This document shows positions 1-8,188 of a DNA stretch of 14,689 nucleotides, one piece after another (position 1 is the first letter of the stretch; each line of letters opens with the position of its first letter). This stretch comes from Zelonia costaricensis (lineage: Eukaryota; Euglenozoa; Kinetoplastea; Trypanosomatida; Trypanosomatidae), in the NCBI GenBank assembly GCA_030849075.1, contig JASAOO010002954.1:1-14689 (forward strand), in the 5' to 3' direction. Made by a program: the position numbers and the translations under genes. Under the pieces are notes generated by a model. The model saw nothing but the letters and a program-made list of their open reading frames with translations, had not been told where the DNA came from and did no database searches.

Positions 1-2796
1 CCACCGGCGCTGGGTGGCTCGCCAGCGTCGACGGCAACCGCCGCGGCAGAGGCGGCAGCGCGGCGGCTCGTCAATCTACGCAGCCACGCCCGCCCACCCC
101 CTCCACCGTCCCCGCCATCCCCGTCGCCGTCGTCCAATGCGCAGGGACTGACGTGGCGTGCGCAGGCCATGGCCGACGTCCTCCGTCACGCCACCCAGCC
201 GGACCTCGACACCACATCCCCAAGCGCTTCGACGTTGTTGGGGACATCGCGAGACGCAGTTGGGAGCAGCGGGGCTGACACCGGCTCTGGCCACGTTGCG
301 CGCTCTCACAACTTCCCGCTGCCGAGCTCGTCGTCGTCCGCGGCGGCGGCAGCCGCTGCCGCGGCAGCTGCGGCACTTCAGCGCATTCGCCATCACGCTG
401 GCGGTGCCCTGGGCAACGGCCTCAGCGGCACCACAAGCCTCACCGACCTCTTCGCCCAGACTGTCCCGTCGCACGACTGCGACGTGGACGTGACTCGCCC
501 CGCTGTGCCGGCAGCGACAGCGGCGGCGGCCAAGTCCACAGGCCCCGCGCCGACGCGGGTAGGCCTCTCCCCGAGGCTCGCACTGCAGCGGCCGCCTTCC
601 AACGTGGCGGCGTCGAACACGGCCACTGCGGCGACTCAGCGCGCGCGCGATGAGCCCAACGCAGCGCAGCTGCCGATCCCCAGCGACGCTGTTCGCGCAC
701 CTCTTGGCGACACGGAGCAGCGAGCCTCACAGACCAGCTCGGCGACACCGACGGCGACGCACGTCGGCTTGAAGCGGCCGCGGAGTGTTGCGGCACTGTC
801 CCTTGTAGACGCAGAGCACGTGACGTCACGCAGCACCGAGGCTGTTCCACTGTCACCTTCCTCCTCATCCACCACGTCCTCGGGCAGCTCCGGCTCACCG
901 GCTTCGGTGAGCGAGTCGGACGTCTCACTGGGAGGCACGAGGTCGCCGGGCTCAGCGCCGCTCTCCCCACCAAGCGCTCCAGGCGTCCGCGTCGGCGCTA
1001 GTTTCCCACCGTGTGCGGTCAGCTCCGGGGACGCGGACCGCGAGCGACGCGAGACCTCCGCAACCCGCCCCACCGCCGCACCGTCGGCGAGTTCGGTGGC
1101 CACCGGCGCAATTGCAGCCCCCGCCGGACCCAGCACCAAATCACGGCTGCTGCCGCGTCCCGGTGACACGGGTGCCGCGGCTCCCTCGAGTCAGGTAAAG
1201 AGCAACGCCGCCGTGCTGCGCTTTGGCGCGGCACCCGCGCTGGAAGGGGGCGGCAACGGCGTGGGCGACGAGGAAGGGGGAGTGGGGGAGGAGGATGGTG
1301 GTGATGGCGATGTCGATGGCGACGGCGACGACAGCGACGCCGAGGGCCGCGGTCGACGCAGCGTCGTGCGTGCAGACCCGTTGCGCATCGCGGTGGACTT
1401 TGCCCAAGTTGCAAGGGTCGTGGCGGCTGCCACGGCGCCCAGCGCGTCCATCGGCTCCGCTGCAACGAGGGACCACGCCAAGCCAGACACGGTGGAGCTG
1501 CAGCTGGACGACAGGGAGGGCGAGGACGAGGAGCACGGCGAAGTGCGCCGCGGCCGCACCGCTGTCGATGACGCCGAGCACGACGCGCGGCGGCTGGCGC
1601 GCATCCGAGCTGAGCTGGAGCAGCAGCAGCGGTCCAGTGTCCACCGGCGCGCCGCAGTGGCGGCTGCCGTGCCGACGCCGCCGGCAGAGCTGCTGCTCGA
1701 CCTGCTGACCCACCTTCCCGGGGCCCCGCGGCGTGCGGTGTACGACCAGGACAGCAGCCCCCCTTCTGCGGCCACGGCCGGATTCGGGGAGGAGTTCCAC
1801 CGCAGCGTGCAGCAGCTCATGACCCGCATCGTGCTGCAGCGAGACGGGCGCACCGGCTACCCGCCACCGCAGAGCGGGCCGAAGCCGCGGGCTGGGCGGA
1901 GCAGCGGCAGCCGTGGAAAGGGTTCACCAAGGAAGCCACCGAAGGACGCCAACGACATGGCGGGGGAGGTGCCGGGCGGCGGACAGCGCATCGACGCTGA
2001 TGTGCGCGACGTCGTCGCGTTTGCGCGTTCGGTGCTGCAGGCGCGGCTGCAGCAGGAGCAGCTGTCCAAGCCGCGGCACCGCCCACCACCCGGGAGCGGC
2101 GCCGGCACGACCACGGCAGACTCCGCCACAGACTCCTCGGCTGCCGAGGAGGATGGAGCCGACGCGCTGTCGCCGGAACACCGGCAGCAGCTGGCGGAGC
2201 TGCGCGCTGTGGTGGCCGAGAAGCTGCATCGCATGCACGCCGTCCCGGTGACCGCCGCTACCGCCGCCGCTCCAGATGGGATCGCCAGCTTGCCCGCGGC
2301 CACACAAGCGCAGGCGGCCGACGAGGCCTCCTCGAGCGGGGCAGTTTCTGCTGCGCAGCCCGCGAGGCAGTCGCTTTCGGTTGCCCACGCGCATTTCATG
2401 GAGGTGGTCCGGCAGGCGGCGGCGGGTCGGCGCGAGAAGACCGAGGCAGCACAGCAGGCGGAGCAGCAGCTGGAGGCGGCGGTGGTGGCGTGGCGTGCCT
2501 CGTACGACGTGCTGCTTGGTCGCGAGGACCGCCGTAAGCCTGCGCGGCAGGTGAACCCGCACGCGGCGGTGATGTCGCCACGGCCGGACAAGCGAGCCCG
2601 CACCGAGGCGCTGCTGCAGCACCTGCAGGGACCGCGGCACCACGCTCCTGAGCCGCAGGCACCGCCCCAGGACCCCACGGCGGCGCTGTGGGAGCTGACG
2701 CGTGGAATGCGGAAGAAGGACCGGCGCCGTCTGCAGCGGCTTGCGCACGCCGCGGCTGATGCCTTTCCTATGCGGTCCTTCAGCTTTCCACAGTAG
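1..2796 (+). CDS. Low-complexity hypothetical protein, probably 5'-partial
   Basis: I do not recognise this protein. The frame is open from base 1 with no stop to the TAG at 2794-2796 (931 codons visible). The first in-frame ATG is at 169 (giving 875 aa) in a good context (ggccATGgcc), so the gene either begins upstream of the window or starts there. Counting from the window edge, there is a Pro/Ser-rich stretch (about 31-46), a Ser/poly-Ala run (about 110-125), an acidic Gly/Asp/Glu tract (about 419-448), a charged helix-like segment (about 523-553), a Gln/Glu/Ala-rich coiled-coil-like segment (about 810-840), and a basic C-terminus with RKKDRRRLQR near the end. LKRPRS (257-262) and PDKRAR (about 862) resemble nuclear localisation signals. 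The more ordered parts lie in the C-terminal half (for example FGEEFHRSVQQLMTRIVL and DVRDVVAFARSVLQARL). No enzyme motif, membrane segment or signal peptide is visible. A nuclear, kinetoplastid-specific protein is plausible, but that is inference. Confidence 0.8.
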   Translation, partial: PPALGGSPASTATAAAEAAARRLVNLRSHARPPPPPSPPSPSPSSNAQGLTWRAQAMADVLRHATQPDLDTTSPSASTLLGTSRDAVGSSGADTGSGHVARSHNFPLPSSSSSAAAAAAAAAAAALQRIRHHAGGALGNGLSGTTSLTDLFAQTVPSHDCDVDVTRPAVPAATAAAAKSTGPAPTRVGLSPRLALQRPPSNVAASNTATAATQRARDEPNAAQLPIPSDAVRAPLGDTEQRASQTSSATPTATHVGLKRPRSVAALSLVDAEHVTSRSTEAVPLSPSSSSTTSSGSSGSPASVSESDVSLGGTRSPGSAPLSPPSAPGVRVGASFPPCAVSSGDADRERRETSATRPTAAPSASSVATGAIAAPAGPSTKSRLLPRPGDTGAAAPSSQVKSNAAVLRFGAAPALEGGGNGVGDEEGGVGEEDGGDGDVDGDGDDSDAEGRGRRSVVRADPLRIAVDFAQVARVVAAATAPSASIGSAATRDHAKPDTVELQLDDREGEDEEHGEVRRGRTAVDDAEHDARRLARIRAELEQQQRSSVHRRAAVAAAVPTPPAELLLDLLTHLPGAPRRAVYDQDSSPPSAATAGFGEEFHRSVQQLMTRIVLQRDGRTGYPPPQSGPKPRAGRSSGSRGKGSPRKPPKDANDMAGEVPGGGQRIDADVRDVVAFARSVLQARLQQEQLSKPRHRPPPGSGAGTTTADSATDSSAAEEDGADALSPEHRQQLAELRAVVAEKLHRMHAVPVTAATAAAPDGIASLPAATQAQAADEASSSGAVSAAQPARQSLSVAHAHFMEVVRQAAAGRREKTEAAQQAEQQLEAAVVAWRASYDVLLGREDRRKPARQVNPHAAVMSPRPDKRARTEALLQHLQGPRHHAPEPQAPPQDPTAALWELTRGMRKKDRRRLQRLAHAAADAFPMRSFSFPQ

Positions 2797-3765
2797 CCCG
2801 CGGCTCGCTCTATTTTACCGTGGGAGTGGTGAGGACGCTTTTATCCGTTGCCCAAATGCACGTCTCTGCGTCTAGCTGTGTTTGTGTGCCAGGAGCCGAG
2901 GACGGCGTGCTAAACGGGTCGACTGTGAGCCGACGCGCGAGGGAGGAGGGGAACGGGGAAGACAAGAGACGCTATACCCCGCACCCTTCCGGACCCCCTT
3001 CCCCCCCCCTCAAACCTGAAAGCCACTTGCTGGCGCACATGTACAGTGAAGAGGGAATGGGTGCTTCCCTCTCCCCCCTCTCTCCCAGCACGGCATGGAG
3101 GCTCCTCACCCGCCACGTGGTGCAGCGCCCTCCCAGCTTACCGCAAGCCACACCGACTGCGAACATGCGTGCCCCACTAGATCGCATCTTTCTGCCGCTT
3201 GCATGCACGACTTGCCGTGTCTCTCGGTGCGGAGGTGGCCCCCGCACAGGTGTTGCCACGCCTTTGCAGTGCCCGTCCCCTTCCCTCCCGCCCCCCCCCT
3301 TCCGCCTCAGCCTCTCCGTCTAATGCGATGCACACCAACACCAGACAAGCGCGAATGGTGTCGAAGTGCCGCTGGCCGAAATGCGCCGCCAGAACGCAGT
3401 AGAAGTGTCGTGACGGACGAGAACGGTGGAAAGGACGCTCTTCAAGACACGCACTAACAAAAAAAAAAGAAGAAAAAATGGGCGCGACGCCACTCCAGTG
3501 CTGTCGTGCGCGACTGTGTCGCAGCCGCCTCTCCCACCCCTCCTTGTCGTCTTCACCGGTGCAGTTCCGTTCTCTTGTCACCGCGTTCTCCGCCCTGCCG
3601 CACGCCAGTGCCACGTTGAGGTCTCCCTCACATCGCCTCGCCCTCCCTTCCCTGTCTATCCCTCCTGTCGTCACGTCCGCTTCCTCTCCGCTCTCTGCTG
3701 CCGTCGGGTCCTCGGCTTTCCCATTTCCCTACCAAAGAGGCCGCGCGCCCTTGCCCACGCCGGCC
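2797..3765 (+). other. Intergenic region: 3' UTR and pre-acceptor sequence
   Basis: This stretch of about 1 kb between the first and second genes has no convincing long gene. It holds C/T-rich runs (around 2997-3011, 3064-3086 and 3272-3307) and an A-rich tract at 3456-3478 (ten A's, then GA-rich bases) lying about 350 nt before the next gene's splice acceptor. In trypanosomatids the polyadenylation site of the upstream mRNA is coupled to the downstream acceptor and often falls a few hundred nucleotides before it, so the A-rich tract is a reasonable place for the upstream transcript to end. That assignment is inference. A 120-codon ORF in this gap is listed separately. Confidence 0.6.
3095..3457 (+). 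CDS. Doubtful 120-codon small ORF in the intergenic region
   Basis: An ATG at 3095 lies 7 nt after an AG (3087-3088) that ends a pyrimidine tract (3064-3086), the arrangement of a trypanosomatid splice acceptor. The ORF runs 120 codons to a TAA at 3455-3457, and a ten-A run starts at 3459. Against it, a hand count puts roughly 60% G/C at third codon positions, clearly less biased than in the recognised genes here. The predicted peptide is Pro/Cys/Arg-rich with no recognisable domain, and its middle translates a C-rich tract (3272-3307). It is most likely a chance ORF in the untranslated region, possibly with a secondary splice site. Confidence 0.15.
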   Translation: MEAPHPPRGAAPSQLTASHTDCEHACPTRSHLSAACMHDLPCLSVRRWPPHRCCHAFAVPVPFPPAPPLPPQPLRLMRCTPTPDKREWCRSAAGRNAPPERSRSVVTDENGGKDALQDTH

Positions 3766-3824
3766 CACCTCTTGTCCCCCCTCCCCCTCTCCTCTTCTCT
3801 CACTCACGCACCTCTGCGTCGCAG
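3766..3824 (+). promoter_or_regulatory. Predicted spliced-leader trans-splice acceptor for the 610-aa gene
   Basis: A long C/T tract (about 3766-3803) is followed by gcgtcgcAG, with the AG at 3823-3824, and the next ATG is the gene start at 3836. This gives a predicted 5' UTR of only 11 nt after the spliced leader. No ATG lies between the tract and the start codon. The site is assigned by pattern only. Confidence 0.55.
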
Positions 3825-3835
3825 GCCGGAGTGCA

Positions 3836-5668
3836 ATGGAGGCTGTCTTCTACGACCACGCCACGGCGAGCACGTCGGCGCGGCAGGCGGACCTGCGGCA
3901 GGCGCTGCACGCCTTTCTCGCCGACGCCGCCACCCGCGCCGCCGTCCACCTCATTGGCCTCCTCGTCCGCGTGCCCAACCCATCAACCACCGCGATGCAC
4001 CCCGCCGCGGGGGCGGCCAGCCCACCGCCGCCGTCGCAGTCTGCACCGTCAGCCCCTCGCGTCGTGTCACGCCGCAGCCGTACGGCACAGAAGCTCGCGT
4101 GGTGCGCCTGGGAAGCAGACCGGCGCCTGCGCCAGGCCGCGGCGGACGCGGCGGAGATGAACCGGTGGTTGATGTACGGCGAAGAGGGCTGCACGGCGTC
4201 GTCGGGCTGCAGCGTCACGGTGGCACCCGTTGCCTTCCTCGCCCCACAGACCCGCGACGACCTGGTCGTGTTTGAGAGCTGGCAGCGGTGTGCGGAGGGG
4301 CCCACGGGCAGCCGTGCGGCGCTGGCCACCGTCTCGCGCGCCACCCGGCAGCACTCCCCGCTGCGGCACGCCGGTCTCGTTGTGGTGTCGCTCGGGGCGC
4401 CTTCGCTGCTGCTCTCGTGGGCTGAGAAGCCCGCGCGCTGCCATCTCGAGAACCTTCTCCTTCCTCACCAGAGCCTGCTGCTCGACTTCTCGTGGTGGTG
4501 GTGCCTCGACGCCACACCGAGCGGCGCGTCAGCCGCCGCGCGGGACGCCGACGACCGCGGCAGTCGCCTCAAGCCGGCCACCCGACGCGACCTCTTCCTC
4601 AGCGACGTGCAGCCGTCCCTCCGACTGCCCAAGGGCGACAGCCGCAGCGCGCTGTGGATCTCGTACGCGTCCTTGCTCGCAGCGCTGCATCCCGCGTCGG
4701 GCGACTACAACTACGGCGCCGACAGCAGCTACGCCGAGACCGCGGCGTTGGAAGAGCAGGGCGTACTGCGCACGCACGGGGAGGTGCGGCAGCTGCTCAG
4801 CGCCCTCAGCGGCAGCGGCGCGATGGGCCGTATGCACTTCCTGCGCGTCGTGCTCAGCCACGGCGGGTCGACGGCTGCGCTGCGGCGACAACTTGTGCAT
4901 GTGAGCGCCTCGGCCAGCAGTGCTCGCACCGCGGTGGACGCCGCCCTGCTGCGGACGCGGTCGCTGGTGGACGTCCACGCACTGTTTGGTGTCCTCGCTG
5001 GCCAGGACCGCGTCCACCTCTACGGCGAGGCCGCCGCGTTTGTGCGCACGGCGCGGCGGCGTGCGGCGTGTGGCGCCGTCACTGCTGCCCCTGCCGCGGC
5101 GCATCTGCAGCAGTCCACGCGCGCCGCTCTGCAGAGCGCTCGCGTCCGTGTCGTGACGCGCGAGCACCAGGAGGTGTGCGCTGGAGCCCCGGCCGGCCAT
5201 GCGCAGGCGGAGGCAAGCAACCCGTTTGTTGACCGTGGTGCCAGGGCACTGGCGCAGCGACTTCGGCTGTGGGAGCGGAAGCGGCTCGGCAAGAAAGGGA
5301 AGCGCGGCGTGCACGTCCGCCGCCCGCGCGAGAAGTCAGCGGCGGCCTGTCACGCTGCAGCAGGCGACGATGCCGGTGTGAAGAGCGGCGAGGCGAGGAC
5401 GGCTCGGGTGCTGGCGAAGGCGCTGGCTCGGGCAGGAGGTGCGACGGCAGCCCGGGGTGCGAAGAAGGGGCGAAAGCGTCCGAGGGCGGAGGCGGCGGCA
5501 CACGGCCCTCACGCAGCCGCTGTCGAAACCGGTGGCGTTGCGGCCGCAATGGACCGGCGACCTGCCAAACAGAAGAGGGCAGAGGCGTCGGCCGCTGCTG
5601 CTCCCTCGCCTCCGCCTGCCGAAGCGGCTCTCAGCTGGAGCGAGGATGTGAGTGGCAGCGGGGCTTGA
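3836..5668 (+). CDS. Hypothetical protein with basic, nuclear-type C-terminus (610 aa)
   Basis: I do not recognise the family. The start is the first ATG after a predicted splice acceptor, and the stop is TGA at 5666-5668. The N-terminal part (about 1-50) looks helical (ADLRQALHAFLADAATRAAV). It is followed by a Pro/Ala/Ser-rich linker (about 55-78) and then what looks like a folded region of mixed charged and hydrophobic sequence (about 80-420), with a Trp triplet at 220-222 inside LLLDFSWWWC and a Tyr-rich segment GDYNYGADSSYAE. From about 476 onward it is basic and low in complexity, with LGKKGKRG and AKKGRKRPRAE clusters resembling nuclear or nucleolar localisation signals, ending in an Ala/Pro/Ser-rich tail. 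There is no signal peptide, convincing membrane span or known catalytic motif. Third codon positions look strongly G/C-biased, as in a real gene. A nuclear role, perhaps in RNA or chromatin processes, is inferred only from the tail. It may be kinetoplastid-specific. Confidence 0.85.
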   Translation: MEAVFYDHATASTSARQADLRQALHAFLADAATRAAVHLIGLLVRVPNPSTTAMHPAAGAASPPPPSQSAPSAPRVVSRRSRTAQKLAWCAWEADRRLRQAAADAAEMNRWLMYGEEGCTASSGCSVTVAPVAFLAPQTRDDLVVFESWQRCAEGPTGSRAALATVSRATRQHSPLRHAGLVVVSLGAPSLLLSWAEKPARCHLENLLLPHQSLLLDFSWWWCLDATPSGASAAARDADDRGSRLKPATRRDLFLSDVQPSLRLPKGDSRSALWISYASLLAALHPASGDYNYGADSSYAETAALEEQGVLRTHGEVRQLLSALSGSGAMGRMHFLRVVLSHGGSTAALRRQLVHVSASASSARTAVDAALLRTRSLVDVHALFGVLAGQDRVHLYGEAAAFVRTARRRAACGAVTAAPAAAHLQQSTRAALQSARVRVVTREHQEVCAGAPAGHAQAEASNPFVDRGARALAQRLRLWERKRLGKKGKRGVHVRRPREKSAAACHAAAGDDAGVKSGEARTARVLAKALARAGGATAARGAKKGRKRPRAEAAAHGPHAAAVETGGVAAAMDRRPAKQKRAEASAAAAPSPPPAEAALSWSEDVSGSGA

Positions 5669-6250
5669 GGGAGGCCGCGCTCTCTGTGTGAACTTGCCTG
5701 TGCACACGCACCCGCACGCGTGCTCCGAGCCCGCTCGACCCCTCGCTCACTGGTGAGTGACTCCGATGGCCGACTGTAGCACGGCGAATGGGACTTGTCG
5801 GATGCCGCGGCTCAACCTCAACCTCAACGATTAAGCCGGCTAGGGGAGCAGTGGGGGAGGGGGGGAGCGCATGCGTATGCCCGTCCCTTCACTCTCCACA
5901 CGCAGCTGCCGCCCCCCCCCCCCGCTACGCGTAATCGACTACACAAGAGAAAGAAGACGCAGGCTTTGACCAGAGCCGAGAGGCGACTTTGTGCACCGAC
6001 ACTCTCCGCCGACTACGGGACTGGGGCACGCAAGACCGCACGCACCGCGTCTCCCACTCTCTCACACACAGGCGTTGAACAGTCGATGTCGCCTTGCCAC
6101 AAACGAAGCATCGAACCACCGAAGAAAACAAACGATGCGCGTGACTTTCCCTCCGTTTTTTCCACGTTTCCTCCTCCCCGCCTTCCCATCTGCTTCATCG
6201 CCTGCGTGAACACACACACACACTGTCCTCCCCCCTCCCACCTCCCCCTT
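5669..6250 (+). other. Intergenic region: 3' UTR of the 610-aa gene and spacer
   Basis: This stretch has no supported gene. It contains three CTCAAC hexamer copies near 5812-5828, a G-quadruplex motif (5843-5865), a run of about a dozen C's (near 5912-5923), A-rich sequence around 6115-6133 that could mark the upstream polyadenylation zone, and a short (CA)n run at about 6209-6222. An ORF crossing from here into the next gene (5795-6841) is in another frame and is not supported. Confidence 0.6.
5843..5865 (+). other. Canonical G-quadruplex motif
   Basis: On the + (RNA-sense) strand there are four G tracts: GGGG at 5843-5846, then AGCAGT, GGGGG at 5853-5857, one A, then seven G's at 5859-5865, which can split as GGG-G-GGG. 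Loops of 6 (or 5), 1 and 1 nt satisfy the usual G3+N1-7 rule. It lies about 175 nt after the stop codon of the 610-aa gene, so it would sit in that gene's 3' UTR. Folding in vivo is not shown by the sequence. Confidence 0.5.
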
Positions 6251-6251
6251 C

Positions 6252-6400
6252 GTCTTTCCCTCCAGCTCCGTCTCCCTCAAATCGATCGCCTCGCCCGTTT
6301 TCAGCCAGCAGTGCACATCTGTGTTTTCGACTCTTCCTCCCCCCACCTCCCCTCCCACCCAATCCCATCCCCTCCCCTCCCCCCTCCCTGTCCTCTGCAG
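6252..6400 (+). promoter_or_regulatory. Trans-splice acceptor region of the CTL-like gene (several candidate AGs)
   Basis: There are three pyrimidine-tract/AG combinations before the start codon: cgtctttccctccAG (AG at 6264-6265), cgcccgttttcAG (6303-6304), and a very long C/T tract at about 6329-6398 ending in tctgcAG (6399-6400). The last AG is only 2 nt from the ATG at 6403. No ATG occurs between 6265 and 6403, so all three would give the same protein start. Which site is used cannot be read from the sequence. Confidence 0.5.
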
Positions 6401-6402
6401 CC

Positions 6403-7932
6403 ATGCAGAAATACAACGACGACGGCACTGGCAAGCCCGGCAAGGGTGCGCCGCGCACGGACGCCGGCATTCCCATGCAGGACGGCGGCGCGTACAGCTA
6501 CGGCAACGCCGCGCAGTACCCGCAGGCGGAGATCAACTACGAGCAGCTCGACGGCACGCCAGCGGATGGCACCCCGCTGTACCCAGAGGCCGCCTCGAAC
6601 CCCGCGCAGGCCACGAAGCTTGGCCGCTTCCGTATTCGCGGCTTCAAGGACCTGTGGGCGAGCATCATCTTCCTCGTCTTTTTCCTCTTCTCGATTGTGT
6701 GGAGCATCGTGCAGGCGGCGACTTACAAGTACCAGTCCAACAACGGCCACACTTCCTCCCCCGTTGAATCGGTGGACGCGTCACTGGGTGCTGGCTGGCT
6801 TGCCGTCATCTGCATTGTCGCGGCGTTCGCCTCCGTGGTGACGTCGATGGGGACGCTGATCTTGGCACAGCGCATCCCGGTGCAGCTCATTTGGGTCGCA
6901 AACATCATTTCGATCCTTATGTTCCTCCTCTCGGCAATCATGGCGTTCGTGCGCATCGATGTGGTGGTGGGCGTGCTTATGCTGATCTGCACCATCTTCC
7001 AGGCGCTCTGGCTCTTCCTCGTGCGCAACCGCATTCCCTTCGCCGCGGCGCTGCTGCGCACGTCGTCGAAGGTGATAAGTACGTTCAAGCTCACCTTCGT
7101 GTTGAACATCTCCCTGACTGCCGTCTGCTTCGGCTACCTCGTCCTGTGGGCCTACGGCGTCGCCGCGCCGACGGACCGCTTCTACAAGAACACGGGCAAC
7201 GTCGGCTACGGCTTCGCAATTGGCCTGCTCGTGTTCACGGTGCTGTGGGTCTCGCAGGTGGTGTTGAACGTGATGCATGTGACGACGAGCGGCCTGGTGG
7301 CGACGTGGTACTTCGCGGGCTTCCAGAACATGCCGCCAAACCCGACCCTCGCCTCCTTCAAGCGCGCGACGACGACGAGTTTTGGGTCGATCTGCTTCGG
7401 CTCCCTCATCGTTGCCTTCATCCAGTTCCTGCGCTGGCTGGTGGAGAGCTCGGGCAACGACAACGAGAACGGCTTCCTGCGCTGCTTGCTGGAGTGCATG
7501 CTGCGCTGCCTGGAGAGCATCGTGCAGTACTTCAACCGCTACGCCTTTGTCCACGTCGCCATCTACGGCTGCGGCTACATCGAGGGCGCGAAGCGGACCT
7601 TTGCGCTGTGCCAGCAGTGCTTCAGCGCGGCCTACTTCAACGACTGCCTCGTGACGCCGACGCTGAACATGTTCACGTTCGCCATCTCCATCCTCTTTGG
7701 CTTCATCGCCGGCATCGCATCGCACTCGTGGCCCGTCGGCGTGATTGTCTTCCTGATTGCCGCCATAGTGCACTCTCTCTTCTTCGTGGCCGTCGACAGC
7801 GCCGTGACGACGGTGTTCGTCTGCTTCGCCGAGTTCCCGGAGGCGCTGCGCGACTCGGACCCGGAGCTGTACGCGGCCATCCACGCCGCCGACGCCAACG
7901 GCACCAACAACAACGCCGCGCCACCAATTTAG
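6403..7932 (+). CDS. Choline transporter-like (CTL/SLC44, Pns1-type) membrane protein
   Basis: This is a multi-spanning membrane protein of the CTL/SLC44 family (Pfam choline transporter-like), 509 aa, ending in TAG. Family hallmarks in the C-terminal half include LASFKRATTTSFGSICFGSL (about 313-332), YFNRYAFVHVAIYG (about 377-390), the AKRTF segment followed by FNDCLV, and a terminal DSAVTTVFVCFAE region (about 466-478). These resemble yeast Pns1 closely. A hydrophilic N-terminus (1-83; Gly/Pro/Tyr-rich) is followed by about ten hydrophobic segments near 84-107, 130-155, 160-183, 188-208, 229-253, 270-295, 327-345, 380-395, 424-440 and 445-468. The loop between the first two is only about 23 residues, unlike the large extracellular loop of animal CTL1, and the total length matches Pns1 (about 540 aa). 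Family members in animals carry choline or related substrates. Pns1-type members have no firmly established substrate, so choline transport here is inference. A Cys cluster at C361, C365 and C369 lies in a short internal repeat. Confidence 0.93.
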   Translation: MQKYNDDGTGKPGKGAPRTDAGIPMQDGGAYSYGNAAQYPQAEINYEQLDGTPADGTPLYPEAASNPAQATKLGRFRIRGFKDLWASIIFLVFFLFSIVWSIVQAATYKYQSNNGHTSSPVESVDASLGAGWLAVICIVAAFASVVTSMGTLILAQRIPVQLIWVANIISILMFLLSAIMAFVRIDVVVGVLMLICTIFQALWLFLVRNRIPFAAALLRTSSKVISTFKLTFVLNISLTAVCFGYLVLWAYGVAAPTDRFYKNTGNVGYGFAIGLLVFTVLWVSQVVLNVMHVTTSGLVATWYFAGFQNMPPNPTLASFKRATTTSFGSICFGSLIVAFIQFLRWLVESSGNDNENGFLRCLLECMLRCLESIVQYFNRYAFVHVAIYGCGYIEGAKRTFALCQQCFSAAYFNDCLVTPTLNMFTFAISILFGFIAGIASHSWPVGVIVFLIAAIVHSLFFVAVDSAVTTVFVCFAEFPEALRDSDPELYAAIHAADANGTNNNAAPPI

Positions 7933-8188
7933 AGCATGTGAGGGCCGCCAGCGTGCGCGCGTGTAGAGAGAAGGACAAAGAAAAGAAACATTGTGGAGGC
8001 GCCTCTTTCCACGTGGCGATGCGTCCGCTTGCCTTGTTCTCAACTGACGCCTCGTCCGCCGTCCAGTATACCGCTTCTCGCACACGCTCCTGACTTCCTT
8101 CTTTTCTTGTCTGTCTTGTTCTTCTGGAGCACGCGCGCGTGTCTCTGTGGGGAGATGAGAGTTCACTCCCCACCTCTTCCGTCTTTTG

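Noticed and set aside
3426..4275. Two overlapping + strand ORFs (about 244 and 265 aa) before the 610-aa gene
   Set aside because: They translate pyrimidine tracts and then shadow the 610-aa gene in other frames. Neither has a domain, and both cross the predicted splice acceptor.
5812..5828. Three CTCAAC hexamers, considered as telomere-like repeat
   Set aside because: The unit is not the trypanosomatid telomere repeat (TTAGGG/CCCTAA), and three copies are too few to mean anything.
5795..6841. 348-aa + strand ORF entering the transporter gene
   Set aside because: It lies in an alternative frame across C/T-rich spacer and then shadows the transporter. Composition is Pro/Arg/Ser noise.
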